Below are positions 6,954-14,853 of a DNA stretch of 28,761 nt, piece after piece. The position numbers and the translations under genes are program-made. The stretch is taken from NCBI GenBank assembly GCA_964606085.1, contig CAZSFD010000066.1, forward strand, positions 1-28,761. The letters are read 5' to 3'. Under the pieces are notes generated by a model. That model had not been told where the DNA came from. It was given only the letters and a program-made list of their open reading frames with translations, and did no database searches. Each line of letters starts with the position of its first letter. Within the stretch, counting starts at the first letter, position 1. The DNA comes from CAIQJJ01 sp964606085 (GTDB lineage Bacteria; Chloroflexota; Anaerolineae; Anaerolineales; UBA4823).

Positions 6954-8441
6954 TTAAGGTTGGCTGAGTATGCCTGGCAAGATGGGCGACACGGGCCGCC
7001 CCGGAATCAACCGGTCGCCATCGGTGAAGCCTTCGGGCCGGCTGCGCAGTTCTTCGATCAGGCGGGCGCGCCAGCGCGAGAGGACGATGGATTGATCGGG
7101 TTCGCCAGGCAAGTTGTGGCATTCGTACGGGTCGCGATCCAGGTTGAAAAGCTGTTCCACGCCAGTGCCGCTGTACCAGATGTATTTTTCGTGGCCGTCG
7201 GTCATCCATTGCATGGATTGGCCGAAGATGGTGTGTTCGCCGTGCAGGTGTTTGCGGGTGGCGCGGGTCTTATCTTGCAAAATGGGTAAGAAACTGCGCC
7301 CCTCCAGCTGCTGTGGGATAGGCAGCCCGGCGCAATCGAGCAGCGAGGGGAAGATGTCGCGCAGTTCCACCGGCGCGCTGTGAATGTTGCCCGCTTTGAT
7401 GCCCAATTCTGCCGGGCCGCTGATGATCAGGGGGATGCGCGCCGAGCCTTCGTAGGCGTAGCCTTTGCGGAACATGCCGTGGTCGCCCATCATTTCGCCG
7501 TGATCGGCGGTGAAAACGATGATGGTGTTTTGGCGGAGGTTGTAATCGTCCAGCGTTTCGACGAAGCGGTTGATTTGATGGTCAATGTGGGTCATGTGGC
7601 CGTAGTAGCCGGCCCGGGCGCGTTGCAACAGTTCGGGCGCAACACAGGGGTCCACGAAGGCTTCGGGACTGCCAGGCGTGGCATAGGGCAGCAGCGTATC
7701 TACCCAATCGCCCATGGGCGGGGGCGGCATCTGGCGGTGGATGTATTGCTCGAAGGCCCAGGCGGGCGGGTCGTATGGCGGGTGGGGGCGATGGAAGGAG
7801 AGAAACAGGAAGAATGGCTTGCGCGGGTCGCGGCGGCGCAGAAAGTCAATCCCCTGCGAAACGACAAAATTGGTGGGGTGCAGGTATTCGGCCTTATCCC
7901 ACGGGCGGGCGACGATAGAATTGCAATTGACGCCATGATCGAAATAATCGGCTGCGCGGCCCACTTCGCGGCGCAGCCAGGGCAGGTAATCGTCTATCCG
8001 ATCCAGGTCAGTGTGGTTGCGGCGGGCATGGTGCAAAAAGCCATCGTGCAGGATCACATTTTGGAAGCCCAGTTGTGAGCGTTCGGGGTAGACGTGCATC
8101 TTGCCGATGGCCTGGGTCTGGTAGCCCAGGCGGGTAAACTCGCCCGCCAGGGTCAGGTCGTAGTCCCACGGCACGCCATCCTGGTAGCCAACGCGTCCAT
8201 GTGAACTGGGCCGCAGCCCGGTAAACAAGGCGGCGCGGGCAGCAATGCAGGTGGGTGTGGCTGAATAGGCGTGTTCGAAGCGCGCCCCGCGCAGGGCAAG
8301 CTGGTCGAGATAGGGCGTGTGGACGATAGGGTGGCCGTCAATGCTCAGACAATCGCCGCGCCATTGGTCGGCCATGATCAGGACAATGTTGGGGGTGGAA
8401 GGTTTTGGCATCTTATGGGTATCGCTGAAATGATTGTACAT
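6954..8441 (-). CDS. Sulfatase (alkaline phosphatase superfamily), Cys-type with C-x-A-x-R motif
   Basis: 495 aa. Family landmarks are NIVLIMADQW with metal-binding Asp25, the maturation motif C65-I-A-A-R69 followed by ALFTG, and FTADHGEMMGDHG with the second metal-ligand pair. Cys65 would be oxidised to formylglycine. The usual C-x-P-x-R has Ala in place of Pro here. No signal peptide is visible, so a cytosolic location is predicted. Substrate cannot be assigned (sulfate ester, or possibly another ester). Two starts are possible: the ATG at 8441, directly after the flavodoxin stop (TAAATG), or the ATG at 8411, which gives the more typical N-terminus MPKPSTPNIV. The adjacent genes imply a two-gene operon. 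Confidence 0.85.
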   Translation of the reverse strand: MYNHFSDTHKMPKPSTPNIVLIMADQWRGDCLSIDGHPIVHTPYLDQLALRGARFEHAYSATPTCIAARAALFTGLRPSSHGRVGYQDGVPWDYDLTLAGEFTRLGYQTQAIGKMHVYPERSQLGFQNVILHDGFLHHARRNHTDLDRIDDYLPWLRREVGRAADYFDHGVNCNSIVARPWDKAEYLHPTNFVVSQGIDFLRRRDPRKPFFLFLSFHRPHPPYDPPAWAFEQYIHRQMPPPPMGDWVDTLLPYATPGSPEAFVDPCVAPELLQRARAGYYGHMTHIDHQINRFVETLDDYNLRQNTIIVFTADHGEMMGDHGMFRKGYAYEGSARIPLIISGPAELGIKAGNIHSAPVELRDIFPSLLDCAGLPIPQQLEGRSFLPILQDKTRATRKHLHGEHTIFGQSMQWMTDGHEKYIWYSGTGVEQLFNLDRDPYECHNLPGEPDQSIVLSRWRARLIEELRSRPEGFTDGDRLIPGRPVSPILPGILSQP

Positions 8442-8984
8442 TTATGAACGCTGTGAAAGCGGGCCGGGGTTTTGGTCGGCGCGGCCATCAGCATAGAAGG
8501 CCACCCATTGCGCCAGGCGTTTGCCCAGGCGCTGGCAGGCGGCAATCTCCACCTCGCGGCGCGGTTCGCCAGCCAGTACGGCCCCGTAGTGCAGGGTGAA
8601 CTGCTTGCCCACGTAATCGGGCAGGCCAAAGACCAGGAAACCGTAATTGATCAGCAAAACCAATATAGATAAACAGGCCAGTTCATTGCCGCCGCCCCAC
8701 CCGCCCGATGACGAGAAGGCGCAGCCGATTTTCCCATCCACCTGCCCCCAAATGTCGGTGATACCATCCCAAAATGCCTTCATCTTTGCCGAAACCAGCC
8801 CCAAGTGCGTGGGCGAACCGACGGCCACGCCATCGGCCCATAAAATATCTTCTTTACTGGCTTCCTCGACCGATTTCAGGCGAATTTCGTGGCCTGAAAT
8901 TTGCGCTGCCCCTTCGGCAACGTATTGCGCCATTTTGGCGGTGTAGCCCCCCTGGCTGTCATAGAGTACGAGAATGTGACCCAA
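8442..8984 (-). CDS. Flavodoxin-fold NAD(P)H-dependent oxidoreductase (WrbA-like)
   Basis: 180 aa. The FMN phosphate loop is visible near the N-terminus (YDSQGGYTAKMA). VAVGSPTHLG and SSSGGWGGGNE match the other two FMN-binding loops of the flavodoxin/WrbA group. The likely role is two-electron quinone or flavin reduction. The length is slightly short of canonical WrbA (about 200 aa), so membership of a neighbouring flavodoxin family is possible. The start is a TTG at 8984, supported by GAGGAG 7 nt upstream. The stop codon directly abuts the sulfatase ATG. Confidence 0.85.
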   Translation of the reverse strand: MGHILVLYDSQGGYTAKMAQYVAEGAAQISGHEIRLKSVEEASKEDILWADGVAVGSPTHLGLVSAKMKAFWDGITDIWGQVDGKIGCAFSSSGGWGGGNELACLSILVLLINYGFLVFGLPDYVGKQFTLHYGAVLAGEPRREVEIAACQRLGKRLAQWVAFYADGRADQNPGPLSQRS

Positions 8985-8991
8985 GTGTGCG

Positions 8992-8997
8992 CTCCTC
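8992..8997 (-). promoter_or_regulatory. Ribosome binding site that fixes a TTG start
   Basis: GAGGAG on the minus strand with a 7-nt spacer to the TTG at 8984. No ATG or GTG at a suitable distance gives the flavodoxin N-terminus, so this site decides the start. Confidence 0.75.
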
Positions 8998-9014
8998 AGA
9001 TAGTAGTTCGTTGG

Positions 9015-9042
9015 ATTATATCAGCCAGCCTAATCCGCACAA
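9015..9042 (-). promoter_or_regulatory. Sigma70-like promoter for flavodoxin and sulfatase genes
   Basis: On the minus strand a perfect -10 TATAAT (9020-9015) follows a weak -35 TTGTGC (9042-9037) after 16 bp. The predicted leader would be about 25 nt and would include the GAGGAG site. Confidence 0.5.
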
Positions 9043-9121
9043 AGCAAAACGCCCAGGGCGCTACTTCAAAAATCTGGGTCTTGGGGAGTTGCCGTAATCA
9101 CTTTCATCCAGGCACTATCCA

Positions 9122-9190
9122 AACCACGAATAACACCAATCTGCACGAATTTTTGGTTTTTATTCGTGTAAATTCGTGCTATTCGTGGTT
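9122..9190. repeat. Long imperfect palindrome built of ACGAAT/ATTCGT units
   Basis: The outer arms AACCACGAAT (9122-9131) and ATTCGTGGTT (9181-9190) pair perfectly. Inner segments with CACGAAT and ATTCGTG extend the pairing to about 30 bp with a few mismatches, leaving a short central loop. Each arm is itself a degenerate tandem of CACGAAT. It resembles a dispersed intergenic repeat and might also act as a bidirectional transcript barrier between divergent genes. Confidence 0.75.
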
Positions 9191-9313
9191 CATCTTGAAA
9201 CGCATCACAGCAAATCCCAGAGAGCCAAAAATCCTCGTTTGCCGTGCCGGGAGTTCGTGGGTCAGGCGCTTTGGTGTCCGGGCTACTCTCAAAACTGTCA
9301 GGCCATGCGCCGG

Positions 9314-9341
9314 CTGAAATTACGATATAGATGGTTATAAT
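9314..9341 (+). promoter_or_regulatory. Candidate promoter for the CheR-CheB-sensor operon
   Basis: CTGAAA (9314-9319) and TATAAT (9336-9341) with a 16-bp spacer resemble a sigma70 site. The leader to the CheR start would be about 110 nt. A second possible site lies downstream. Confidence 0.45.
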
Positions 9342-9368
9342 TGTCACGTTGCTTTTTTATCAGATTGT

Positions 9369-9400
9369 TAGACATCGCGCGCGCTGTTTTCCTGTACAAT
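9369..9400 (+). promoter_or_regulatory. Alternative weak promoter upstream of CheR
   Basis: TAGACA (9369-9374) matches the -35 consensus at five of six bases and TACAAT (9395-9400) is a good -10. However, the 20-bp spacer is longer than usual. Confidence 0.3.
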
Positions 9401-9455
9401 GGAAGCAGTTGCTGAGTCTTACCATCGCCAACGTGGGCGGCGGGGGCCTGTGTCT

Positions 9456-10283
9456 ATGGAGCTTGAGCAGATCGAGAATATCGAAATAGATTTGTTCCTC
9501 GATGCCATCTACCGGCGCTATGGCTATGATTTTCGTCATTACGCCCGGGCGTCGGTGCGCCGACGTTTGCGCTATATCTTGGGGAGATCGAACCGCCAGC
9601 ACCTCAGCGAATTGTTCGCGCAGATTTTACATGACGAGGGCTATGCCCGCAGCGTCATTTACGATTTCTCCATCACCGTTACCGAAATGTTTCGCGACCC
9701 CGATTTTTACCACTCCGTGCGTAAAAACGTGTTGCCATACCTGAAAACCTATCCCTTTTTCAAGGTGTGGGTGTCTGGCTGCGCCACGGGGGAGGAAGTG
9801 TATTCGCTGGCGATCTTGCTGAAAGAAGAAGAACTGCTCGAACGCGCCACCCTCTTTGCCACCGACTTTAACGAAACCGCCCTCAAGAAAGCCCGCGAGG
9901 GCATTTACTCGCTCAAAGACGTTCAACAATATACCCTCAACTACCAGAAAGCCGGCGGCAGCCGTTCCTTTGCCGATTATTACCACGCCGAATACGAATC
10001 GGTGATCATGGATAAAGCGCTGCGCAAAAATATCACCTTTGCCCCTCACAACCTGGTGGCCGATACGGTTTTCAGCGAAGTGCAGTTGGTTTTCTGCCGC
10101 AACGTGTTGATCTATTTCGACCGCAGCCTGCAAAATTGGGCGCTTTCCACGTTGACCAACAGCCTCACCCACGGTGGTTTCTTGTGCCTGGGCAACAAAG
10201 AAAGCATTGACTTTTCCGGCGTGCGCGACCAATACAAGACGGTAGATGCCGCCGAGCGCATCTATCAGAAACGGGCGGTGTGA
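9456..10283 (+). CDS. cheR: CheR-type protein-glutamate methyltransferase
   Basis: 275 aa. It is predicted to transfer methyl groups from S-adenosylmethionine to glutamate side chains of a receptor. The N-terminal helical CheR domain (about 10-85) ends in TEMFRDP. The Rossmann SAM site is VSGCATGEE (106-114), followed by the ATDFNETAL strand and the late FCRNVLIYFD motif (213-222), all diagnostic of CheR. Start chosen at the ATG at 9456. The upstream ATG at 9399 lies inside a -10 element and adds no domain sequence. It is the first gene of the sensor operon and nearly abuts CheB. No MCP, CheA or CheW gene is present, so the substrate is not a classical local chemoreceptor. Confidence 0.92.
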   Translation: MELEQIENIEIDLFLDAIYRRYGYDFRHYARASVRRRLRYILGRSNRQHLSELFAQILHDEGYARSVIYDFSITVTEMFRDPDFYHSVRKNVLPYLKTYPFFKVWVSGCATGEEVYSLAILLKEEELLERATLFATDFNETALKKAREGIYSLKDVQQYTLNYQKAGGSRSFADYYHAEYESVIMDKALRKNITFAPHNLVADTVFSEVQLVFCRNVLIYFDRSLQNWALSTLTNSLTHGGFLCLGNKESIDFSGVRDQYKTVDAAERIYQKRAV

Positions 10284-10285
10284 TC

Positions 10286-10858
10286 ATGCCAGCCGCACCT
10301 TACCAGGCCATCGTGATCGGCGCTTCGGCGGGTGGGTCGAAGGCATTACTGCCCATATTTCAATGCCTGCCCGAAAATTTCGCCTGCCCGGTGATCGTGG
10401 CGCAGCATTTACACCCCTTACAAGAAGGCCCCGCGCTCATGTATGCCGCTCACGGCTGCGCCATCTCGCTGCGTGAGGCCGAAGAGAAGGAAGCCATTCG
10501 CGCCGGGCTGGTTTACTTCGCTCCGCCCAACTACCACCTGCTCGTTGAAGATGATCATACCTTTTCGCTCTCCATTGACTCCAAAGTACATTATTCGCGG
10601 CCTTCCATAGATGTTTTATTCGAGAGCGCCGCCGATGCCTATGGCCCGGCGCTGATCGGCGTTGTGCTGAGCGGCGCCAACCAGGATGGCGCCGCCGGCC
10701 TGGCGTATATCAAGCAGCGCGGCGGCCTGGCCATCGTGCAAGCCCCCGAAAGCGCTGAAGTCCCCTATATGCCCAGGTCTGCCATGCAGGCAACCCGGCC
10801 CGATCATGTGCTGCCCCCGCTCGAAATTGGGCAATTGCTGGTCCGGTTAATCGCTTAG
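10286..10858 (+). CDS. cheB: Stand-alone CheB methylesterase domain
   Basis: 190 aa covering only the catalytic domain of CheB, without the N-terminal receiver that normally activates it by phosphorylation. The catalytic triad is visible: Ser14 in GASAGG, His41 in AQHLHP and Asp134 in LSGANQDGAAGL. The predicted reaction hydrolyses glutamyl methyl esters (or deamidates Gln) placed by CheR. The ATG at 10286 is taken as the start. A GTG at 10280, overlapping the CheR stop, is an alternative. Without its receiver the enzyme may be constitutive, or controlled by one of the many receiver domains encoded downstream. Confidence 0.92.
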   Translation: MPAAPYQAIVIGASAGGSKALLPIFQCLPENFACPVIVAQHLHPLQEGPALMYAAHGCAISLREAEEKEAIRAGLVYFAPPNYHLLVEDDHTFSLSIDSKVHYSRPSIDVLFESAADAYGPALIGVVLSGANQDGAAGLAYIKQRGGLAIVQAPESAEVPYMPRSAMQATRPDHVLPPLEIGQLLVRLIA

Positions 10859-10867
10859 GAGCGTATC

Positions 10868-12193
10868 ATGCGACACCGCTTGATGTATTTTTTCGCCCCG
10901 CCCGTTTTCATTGGCGATGAAGAGAAAACTCGTACCGCTCAGATTTTGAACGCCATCATCTGGTTCAATGCCTTGTCGTGGGTGCTGGCCCTGGTCGCTA
11001 TGCCCTTTACGGCGCAGCCGCTGCTTGGTTCGCTGATCGTTGGCAGTATGTTGATCATAGCCCTTGGCGCAGTGGCCGCTTTACGCGCCGGGCATGTGCG
11101 CATGGTGTCATGGGGGTTCGTGTTGTTCTTGTGGAGCGCCACGGTGATTTTGGTGGCGATTTCTGGCGGCATGGTCAACCCCGAAACCGCCGGTTTTCTG
11201 GTTGCCATTCTGATGGCGGGAATGCTTTCAGGGATCGGCGCAGTGGTGGCTTTTGGCGCGCTCAGCCTGGCCGCCAGCGTGGTGATCACCTGGCTGGATG
11301 CGCAGGGATATTTGCCGGTGTTGTTGCCGATTACGCCTTTCGTGGGGCTGTTGATCGCCGCGGTGAATATCATCCTGACCACGGGCCTGTTGTGGGTGAC
11401 CCTTTCAGGCTGGCGGCAGGCGCTGAAACGCTCCCAACAATATGCCCGCGACCTGGAGCAAGCGCGCGCCAACCTCGAAATCCGTGTGGCCGAACGTACC
11501 CAACGCTCCGAACAGGCCCGCCACGAAGCCGAAGCCGCCCGCCAACAGGCCGAGGACGCCAACCAGGCCCTGGGGACGCAGATGTGGCAGGTGGCCGGCC
11601 AGTCGCAATTGAATGAGGCCCTGCGCGGCGATCAAGACCTGCCAACCCTGGCCGATGGTGTGGTCAGTTTCTTGTGTCACTACCTGAAATTGCCGGTGGG
11701 GGTTTTCTATGTGCGCAACGGCGAACGCTTGCACCTCGTCGGTGGCTATGCTGCGCCGCAAGGCCTGCAGTCGGCTTTCAACCTGGGCGAGGGGGTGCTG
11801 GGCCAGGCTGCGCGGGAGAAACGCCTGATCCTCTTTGAACAGCCCGCCCAATATGCGGCGCTCAAAGTGACTTCGGCCCTGGGCGAAAGCGCCCCGCTGC
11901 ATGTGGCGATCCTGCCCCTGGTTTATACCGATAACCTGTTGGGCGTGCTGGAACTGGGCGCCTTTGAACCCTTTGCCGAACGCGCCGTGCAATTGCTCGA
12001 ACGCGTGGCCCAAAGCATTGCCGTGGCCCTGCGCAGCGCCCAAACCCGCGCCCAGTTGAACGAACTGCTCGAAGAAACACAACGCCAGGCCGAAGAATTG
12101 CAGGCCCAGGAAGAAGAACTGCGCGCTGCCAACGAAGAACTGCTCGCCCAGGCAGAGCGAATGCGCGCCGAAATGGGAGGCATCTATGCCTGA
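10868..12193 (+). CDS. Kinase-less membrane sensor: TM region, coiled coil, GAF, coiled coil (paralog 1)
   Basis: 441 aa. Residues about 25-180 hold some five or six hydrophobic helices of no recognised sensor family. A coiled coil follows (about 183-250, including IRVAERTQRSEQARHEAEAA), then a GAF domain (about 250-395, with FNLGEGVLGQAA and a LLGVLELGAF strand). It ends in a Glu-rich coil with AEELQAQEEELRAANEEL. The protein stops there, exactly where paralog 4 continues into HisKA and HATPase domains. No catalytic output domain is present. It may sense a small molecule and heterodimerise with the kinase of the same operon (inference). The start at 10868 has AGGAG 7 nt upstream. Its end overlaps the next paralog by 8 nt. 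Confidence 0.85.
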   Translation: MRHRLMYFFAPPVFIGDEEKTRTAQILNAIIWFNALSWVLALVAMPFTAQPLLGSLIVGSMLIIALGAVAALRAGHVRMVSWGFVLFLWSATVILVAISGGMVNPETAGFLVAILMAGMLSGIGAVVAFGALSLAASVVITWLDAQGYLPVLLPITPFVGLLIAAVNIILTTGLLWVTLSGWRQALKRSQQYARDLEQARANLEIRVAERTQRSEQARHEAEAARQQAEDANQALGTQMWQVAGQSQLNEALRGDQDLPTLADGVVSFLCHYLKLPVGVFYVRNGERLHLVGGYAAPQGLQSAFNLGEGVLGQAAREKRLILFEQPAQYAALKVTSALGESAPLHVAILPLVYTDNLLGVLELGAFEPFAERAVQLLERVAQSIAVALRSAQTRAQLNELLEETQRQAEELQAQEEELRAANEELLAQAERMRAEMGGIYA

Positions 12194-13502
12194 TTCAGCG
12201 CTCCTGTCGAGTTGGCGGCGGCGTTTGTCCCGTCTGTGGGCAACGCTCGTCAGCGTTCATCCGAGCGTCAGCGATGTTGGCGATCAGCGCCGGGCGCGCC
12301 TGCTGATGGCCTTTGCGCTGCTGATGGCGGTGATGTTATTGGTCGGCGCAGCCGCATCCATTCGCTCCAATGGGTTGAAGGCGGCCAACGTGATCTTGCT
12401 GATCGCTTCAGTCGTCAATTTTCTGTGTTATGGCCTGGGACGCACGTCTGCTTACCGCTGGGGGGCGTTTCTGTTACCGATCACCTTTTCTGTCATGGGC
12501 GTCGGTTTTGTACTGATCGGCACAGATGATCCTGATGGCGCGCTATACTCAGCCATTCCCCTGGCCTTGATTTTGGCCAGCGCCCTGCTGCCGATAGCCG
12601 GGCAGGTCTTTTTTTTAGGGGTCAACCTTGCGGCGGTCATTTTATTGATCTGGGTGGCGCCTAACGTTCCCCAAGTTATGCTGGATAGCGGAATTTTTTT
12701 CACCCTTGGCGCGTCGTTGGTGGTGGTGACGGCTTTTCGCAATTCATTGGAGAAGGCCCGCCTGTCTGAGGTGCAGCAGGCCAACCAGGAATTGCGCGCC
12801 ATCCAAAACACTCTGGAAGATCGTGTGGTCCGGCGCACCCAGGCCCTCGAAGCCTCCCGCCAGGAAGCTGAAAGCGCTCGCCAACGCGCCGAAGAAGCCA
12901 ACCGCGCCCTGGGCATCCAAATGTGGCAGATCGCCGGGCAATCGCAGTTGAACGAAATTTTGCGCGGCGACCCCGATCTTGCCAGCCTGGCCAATGGTGT
13001 GACCAGCTTTATGTGCCGCTACCTTGAACTGCCCGTAGGGGCGTTTTACTTGCGGCGCGACCGGCGCTTGCACCTGCTGGGCGGTTTTGCCATGCCGCCC
13101 AACCTGCCTGCCGCCTTCGACCTGGGCGAGGGCTTGTTGGGCCAGGCGGCCCTGGAAAAGCGCATCGCCGTCGTTGCGCAGCCAGCGGGTGATCCGCTCA
13201 AAGTGGCGATCATCGCCACTGAAATCGCCCCGACGCACGTGATTTTCGTACCGCTGGTTCTGGCTGAAAATATCCTCGGCGTGATCGAGATGGGCGCGTT
13301 TGAACCCTTTGCTGAGCGTTCGGTACAATTTCTCGAACGCGTGGCTGAAAGTATCGCCGTGGCCGTGCAGAGCGCCCAAACCCGCGCCCATTTGAACGAA
13401 CTGCTCGAAGAAATCCAACGCCAGGCCGAAGAATTGCAGGCCCAGGAAGAAGAATTACGCGCCGCCAACGAAGAACTGCTGGCGCGCACCGAATCTTTTT
13501 AG
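12186..13502 (+). CDS. Kinase-less membrane sensor: TM region, coiled coil, GAF, coiled coil (paralog 2)
   Basis: 438 aa with the same plan as its upstream neighbour: cytosolic start with VSDVGDQRRARLL, hydrophobic helices about 38-185, coil about 188-255, GAF about 258-400 and a C-terminal Glu-rich coil. Identity with paralog 1 is highest in the GAF end and final coil, where the DNA of 12041-12130 and 13377-13466 is nearly the same, pointing to recent duplication or gene conversion. A conserved GAF cysteine is Cys277. It lacks any kinase, cyclase or receiver domain. GGAGG precedes the ATG at 12186 by 5 nt. Confidence 0.85.
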   Translation: MPDSALLSSWRRRLSRLWATLVSVHPSVSDVGDQRRARLLMAFALLMAVMLLVGAAASIRSNGLKAANVILLIASVVNFLCYGLGRTSAYRWGAFLLPITFSVMGVGFVLIGTDDPDGALYSAIPLALILASALLPIAGQVFFLGVNLAAVILLIWVAPNVPQVMLDSGIFFTLGASLVVVTAFRNSLEKARLSEVQQANQELRAIQNTLEDRVVRRTQALEASRQEAESARQRAEEANRALGIQMWQIAGQSQLNEILRGDPDLASLANGVTSFMCRYLELPVGAFYLRRDRRLHLLGGFAMPPNLPAAFDLGEGLLGQAALEKRIAVVAQPAGDPLKVAIIATEIAPTHVIFVPLVLAENILGVIEMGAFEPFAERSVQFLERVAESIAVAVQSAQTRAHLNELLEEIQRQAEELQAQEEELRAANEELLARTESF

Positions 13503-13512
13503 GTATTGACCG

Positions 13513-14850
13513 ATGAACCCACCCTCTTCACCCCTCCCCAGGCGGTTTTCCCTTCGCCGGTTGCTCGCTGAGCCGGCTGCCGTGATCAGCGATGTGGGCC
13601 AGCGCCGTCAGGCGCAGTTGTTGGCCTGGGTTTCGCTCGTGTTGGCTGGCTGGTTTCTGTTGGCCGCGGTGAGCATTCTGGCGGTAGGCTCAGCGATCCA
13701 GGGGGCGGGGGTCATGTTCATCGTCGTCATCGCCTCGGGGGCCGCTTATGGCCTCAGCCGCACCCGCCATTTTCGCCTGGCAGCCTGGATTTTGGTCGTC
13801 TTGTTGGTCGCTTCGGGGTACAGCATCCTGGCAGTTGTGCCTTTCAAGGATGCTGGCCCGACCTTTTTGGCCCTGGTGGTGATCGGCTTTGTGATCGGCT
13901 CGGCCACCTTGTCGGTGCGGGGGCTGTCGCTGGCGGTGGTGAGCAATACCTTGTGTTGGATGGTTGTGGCGGCGTTGCTGCCAGATGAGCAGCGCAGCGA
14001 TTTTTATGCCCCGGCGGGCAGTGGCACGCTCACGGGCATTTTGCTGGCCATTTTCAGCGGCGTGCGCGACCTGATCGAGCGCCAGCGGCTGGACGAAATT
14101 ACCACGGCCAACCACGAATTGCGCGCCATGCAGGCCACCCTCGAAACTCGTGTGGCCGAACGCACCGCCCTGGCCGAAGCAGCCCGCCTGGAGGCCGAAA
14201 ACGCCCGGCAGTCTTTGGAAAACGAAATCTGGCTGAGCAATGGGCAGTTGGCCGTCAACGAGGCGCTGCGCGGCCAGCAAGGCGTCGAAAGCCTGGCCTC
14301 CAATGCGATGCGCGCCGTGTGAGATTGGCTGCGTTCGCCGGTGGGGGCTTTGTTCGTCTGGCGCGACGACCAGCGTTTGCACTTTGCTGGCGGGCGCGCC
14401 TTCACCTTTGCCGATGGGCAGCCGCGGCGCAGTTTTGCCCTGGGCGAAGGGCTGATCGGCCAGGTGGGGCGCGAGCAGCAGCCGATCCTCTTGAAGCAGG
14501 TTCCGCCGGGCTATCTGGATGTCGTTTCGGGCCTGGGCGAGAACCCGCCGCAGCAGATCGCTCTCTGGCCGCTGCGTTATAACGAGCAATTGGCCGGGGT
14601 GATCGAAATCGGCCTGGTGCAGCCGCTCACCGCGCAGCAGGAGCTTTTTTTGCAGCGCGCCGCCGAAATGGTGGCCTCCGCGCTGCAAACGGCGCAAACG
14701 CGTGCCCGCATAGATGAACTGCTTCAAGAAAGCCAGGTGCAAACAGAAGAATTGCACACGCGCGAGGAAGAATTGCGCGCCATCAATGAAGAACTGGAAG
14801 CCCAGGCCGAAGCGATGCGCGCCGACCGTGCCGCTTATAGGGAAAGGTAA
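13513..14850 (+). CDS. Kinase-less membrane-GAF sensor (paralog 3) interrupted by in-frame UGA at codon 270
   Basis: One reading frame of 446 codons encodes the same layout as paralogs 1 and 2: N-terminal ISDVGQRRQAQLL, hydrophobic helices about 35-175, coil, GAF (about 250-405) and final coil with TEELHTREEELRAINEEL. It is split by TGA at 14320-14322. The two halves are in the same frame, so this is a stop substitution, not a frameshift. Aligned to the paralogs, the TGA falls exactly on their conserved GAF cysteine (Cys270, Cys277 and Cys276). Options are a single-base nonsense mutation (TGC or TGT to TGA), a sequencing error, or selenocysteine/readthrough. Sequence after the stop keeps good coding character. 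A separate downstream protein from the GTG at 14341 would be half a GAF domain and is unlikely. Confidence 0.75.
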
Positions 14851-14853
14851 ACC

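Larger units (their letters stand above)
8985..9455. other. Divergent intergenic region between the flavodoxin gene and the CheR operon
   Basis: About 470 bp without a credible gene. It holds the minus-strand promoter and ribosome site for the flavodoxin gene, a long imperfect palindrome (9122-9190), and plus-strand promoter candidates for the CheR operon (9314-9341, 9369-9400). The stretch about 9191-9313 shows nothing recognisable. Confidence 0.7.

Noticed and set aside
9066..9347. 93-codon minus-strand frame in the intergenic region
   Set aside because: It runs through the long palindrome, lacks a ribosome site, and its composition is not protein-like.
14354..14369. Stem TCGTC/GACGA as a SECIS element for the UGA at 14320
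   Set aside because: The stem is only 5 bp and its loop lies about 36 nt after the UGA, beyond the usual bacterial range. Not strong enough to call.
14341..14850. Separate gene starting at GTG 14341
   Set aside because: It would start in the middle of a GAF domain, in the same frame as the upstream part, and has no ribosome site. It is better read as the second half of the UGA-interrupted gene.
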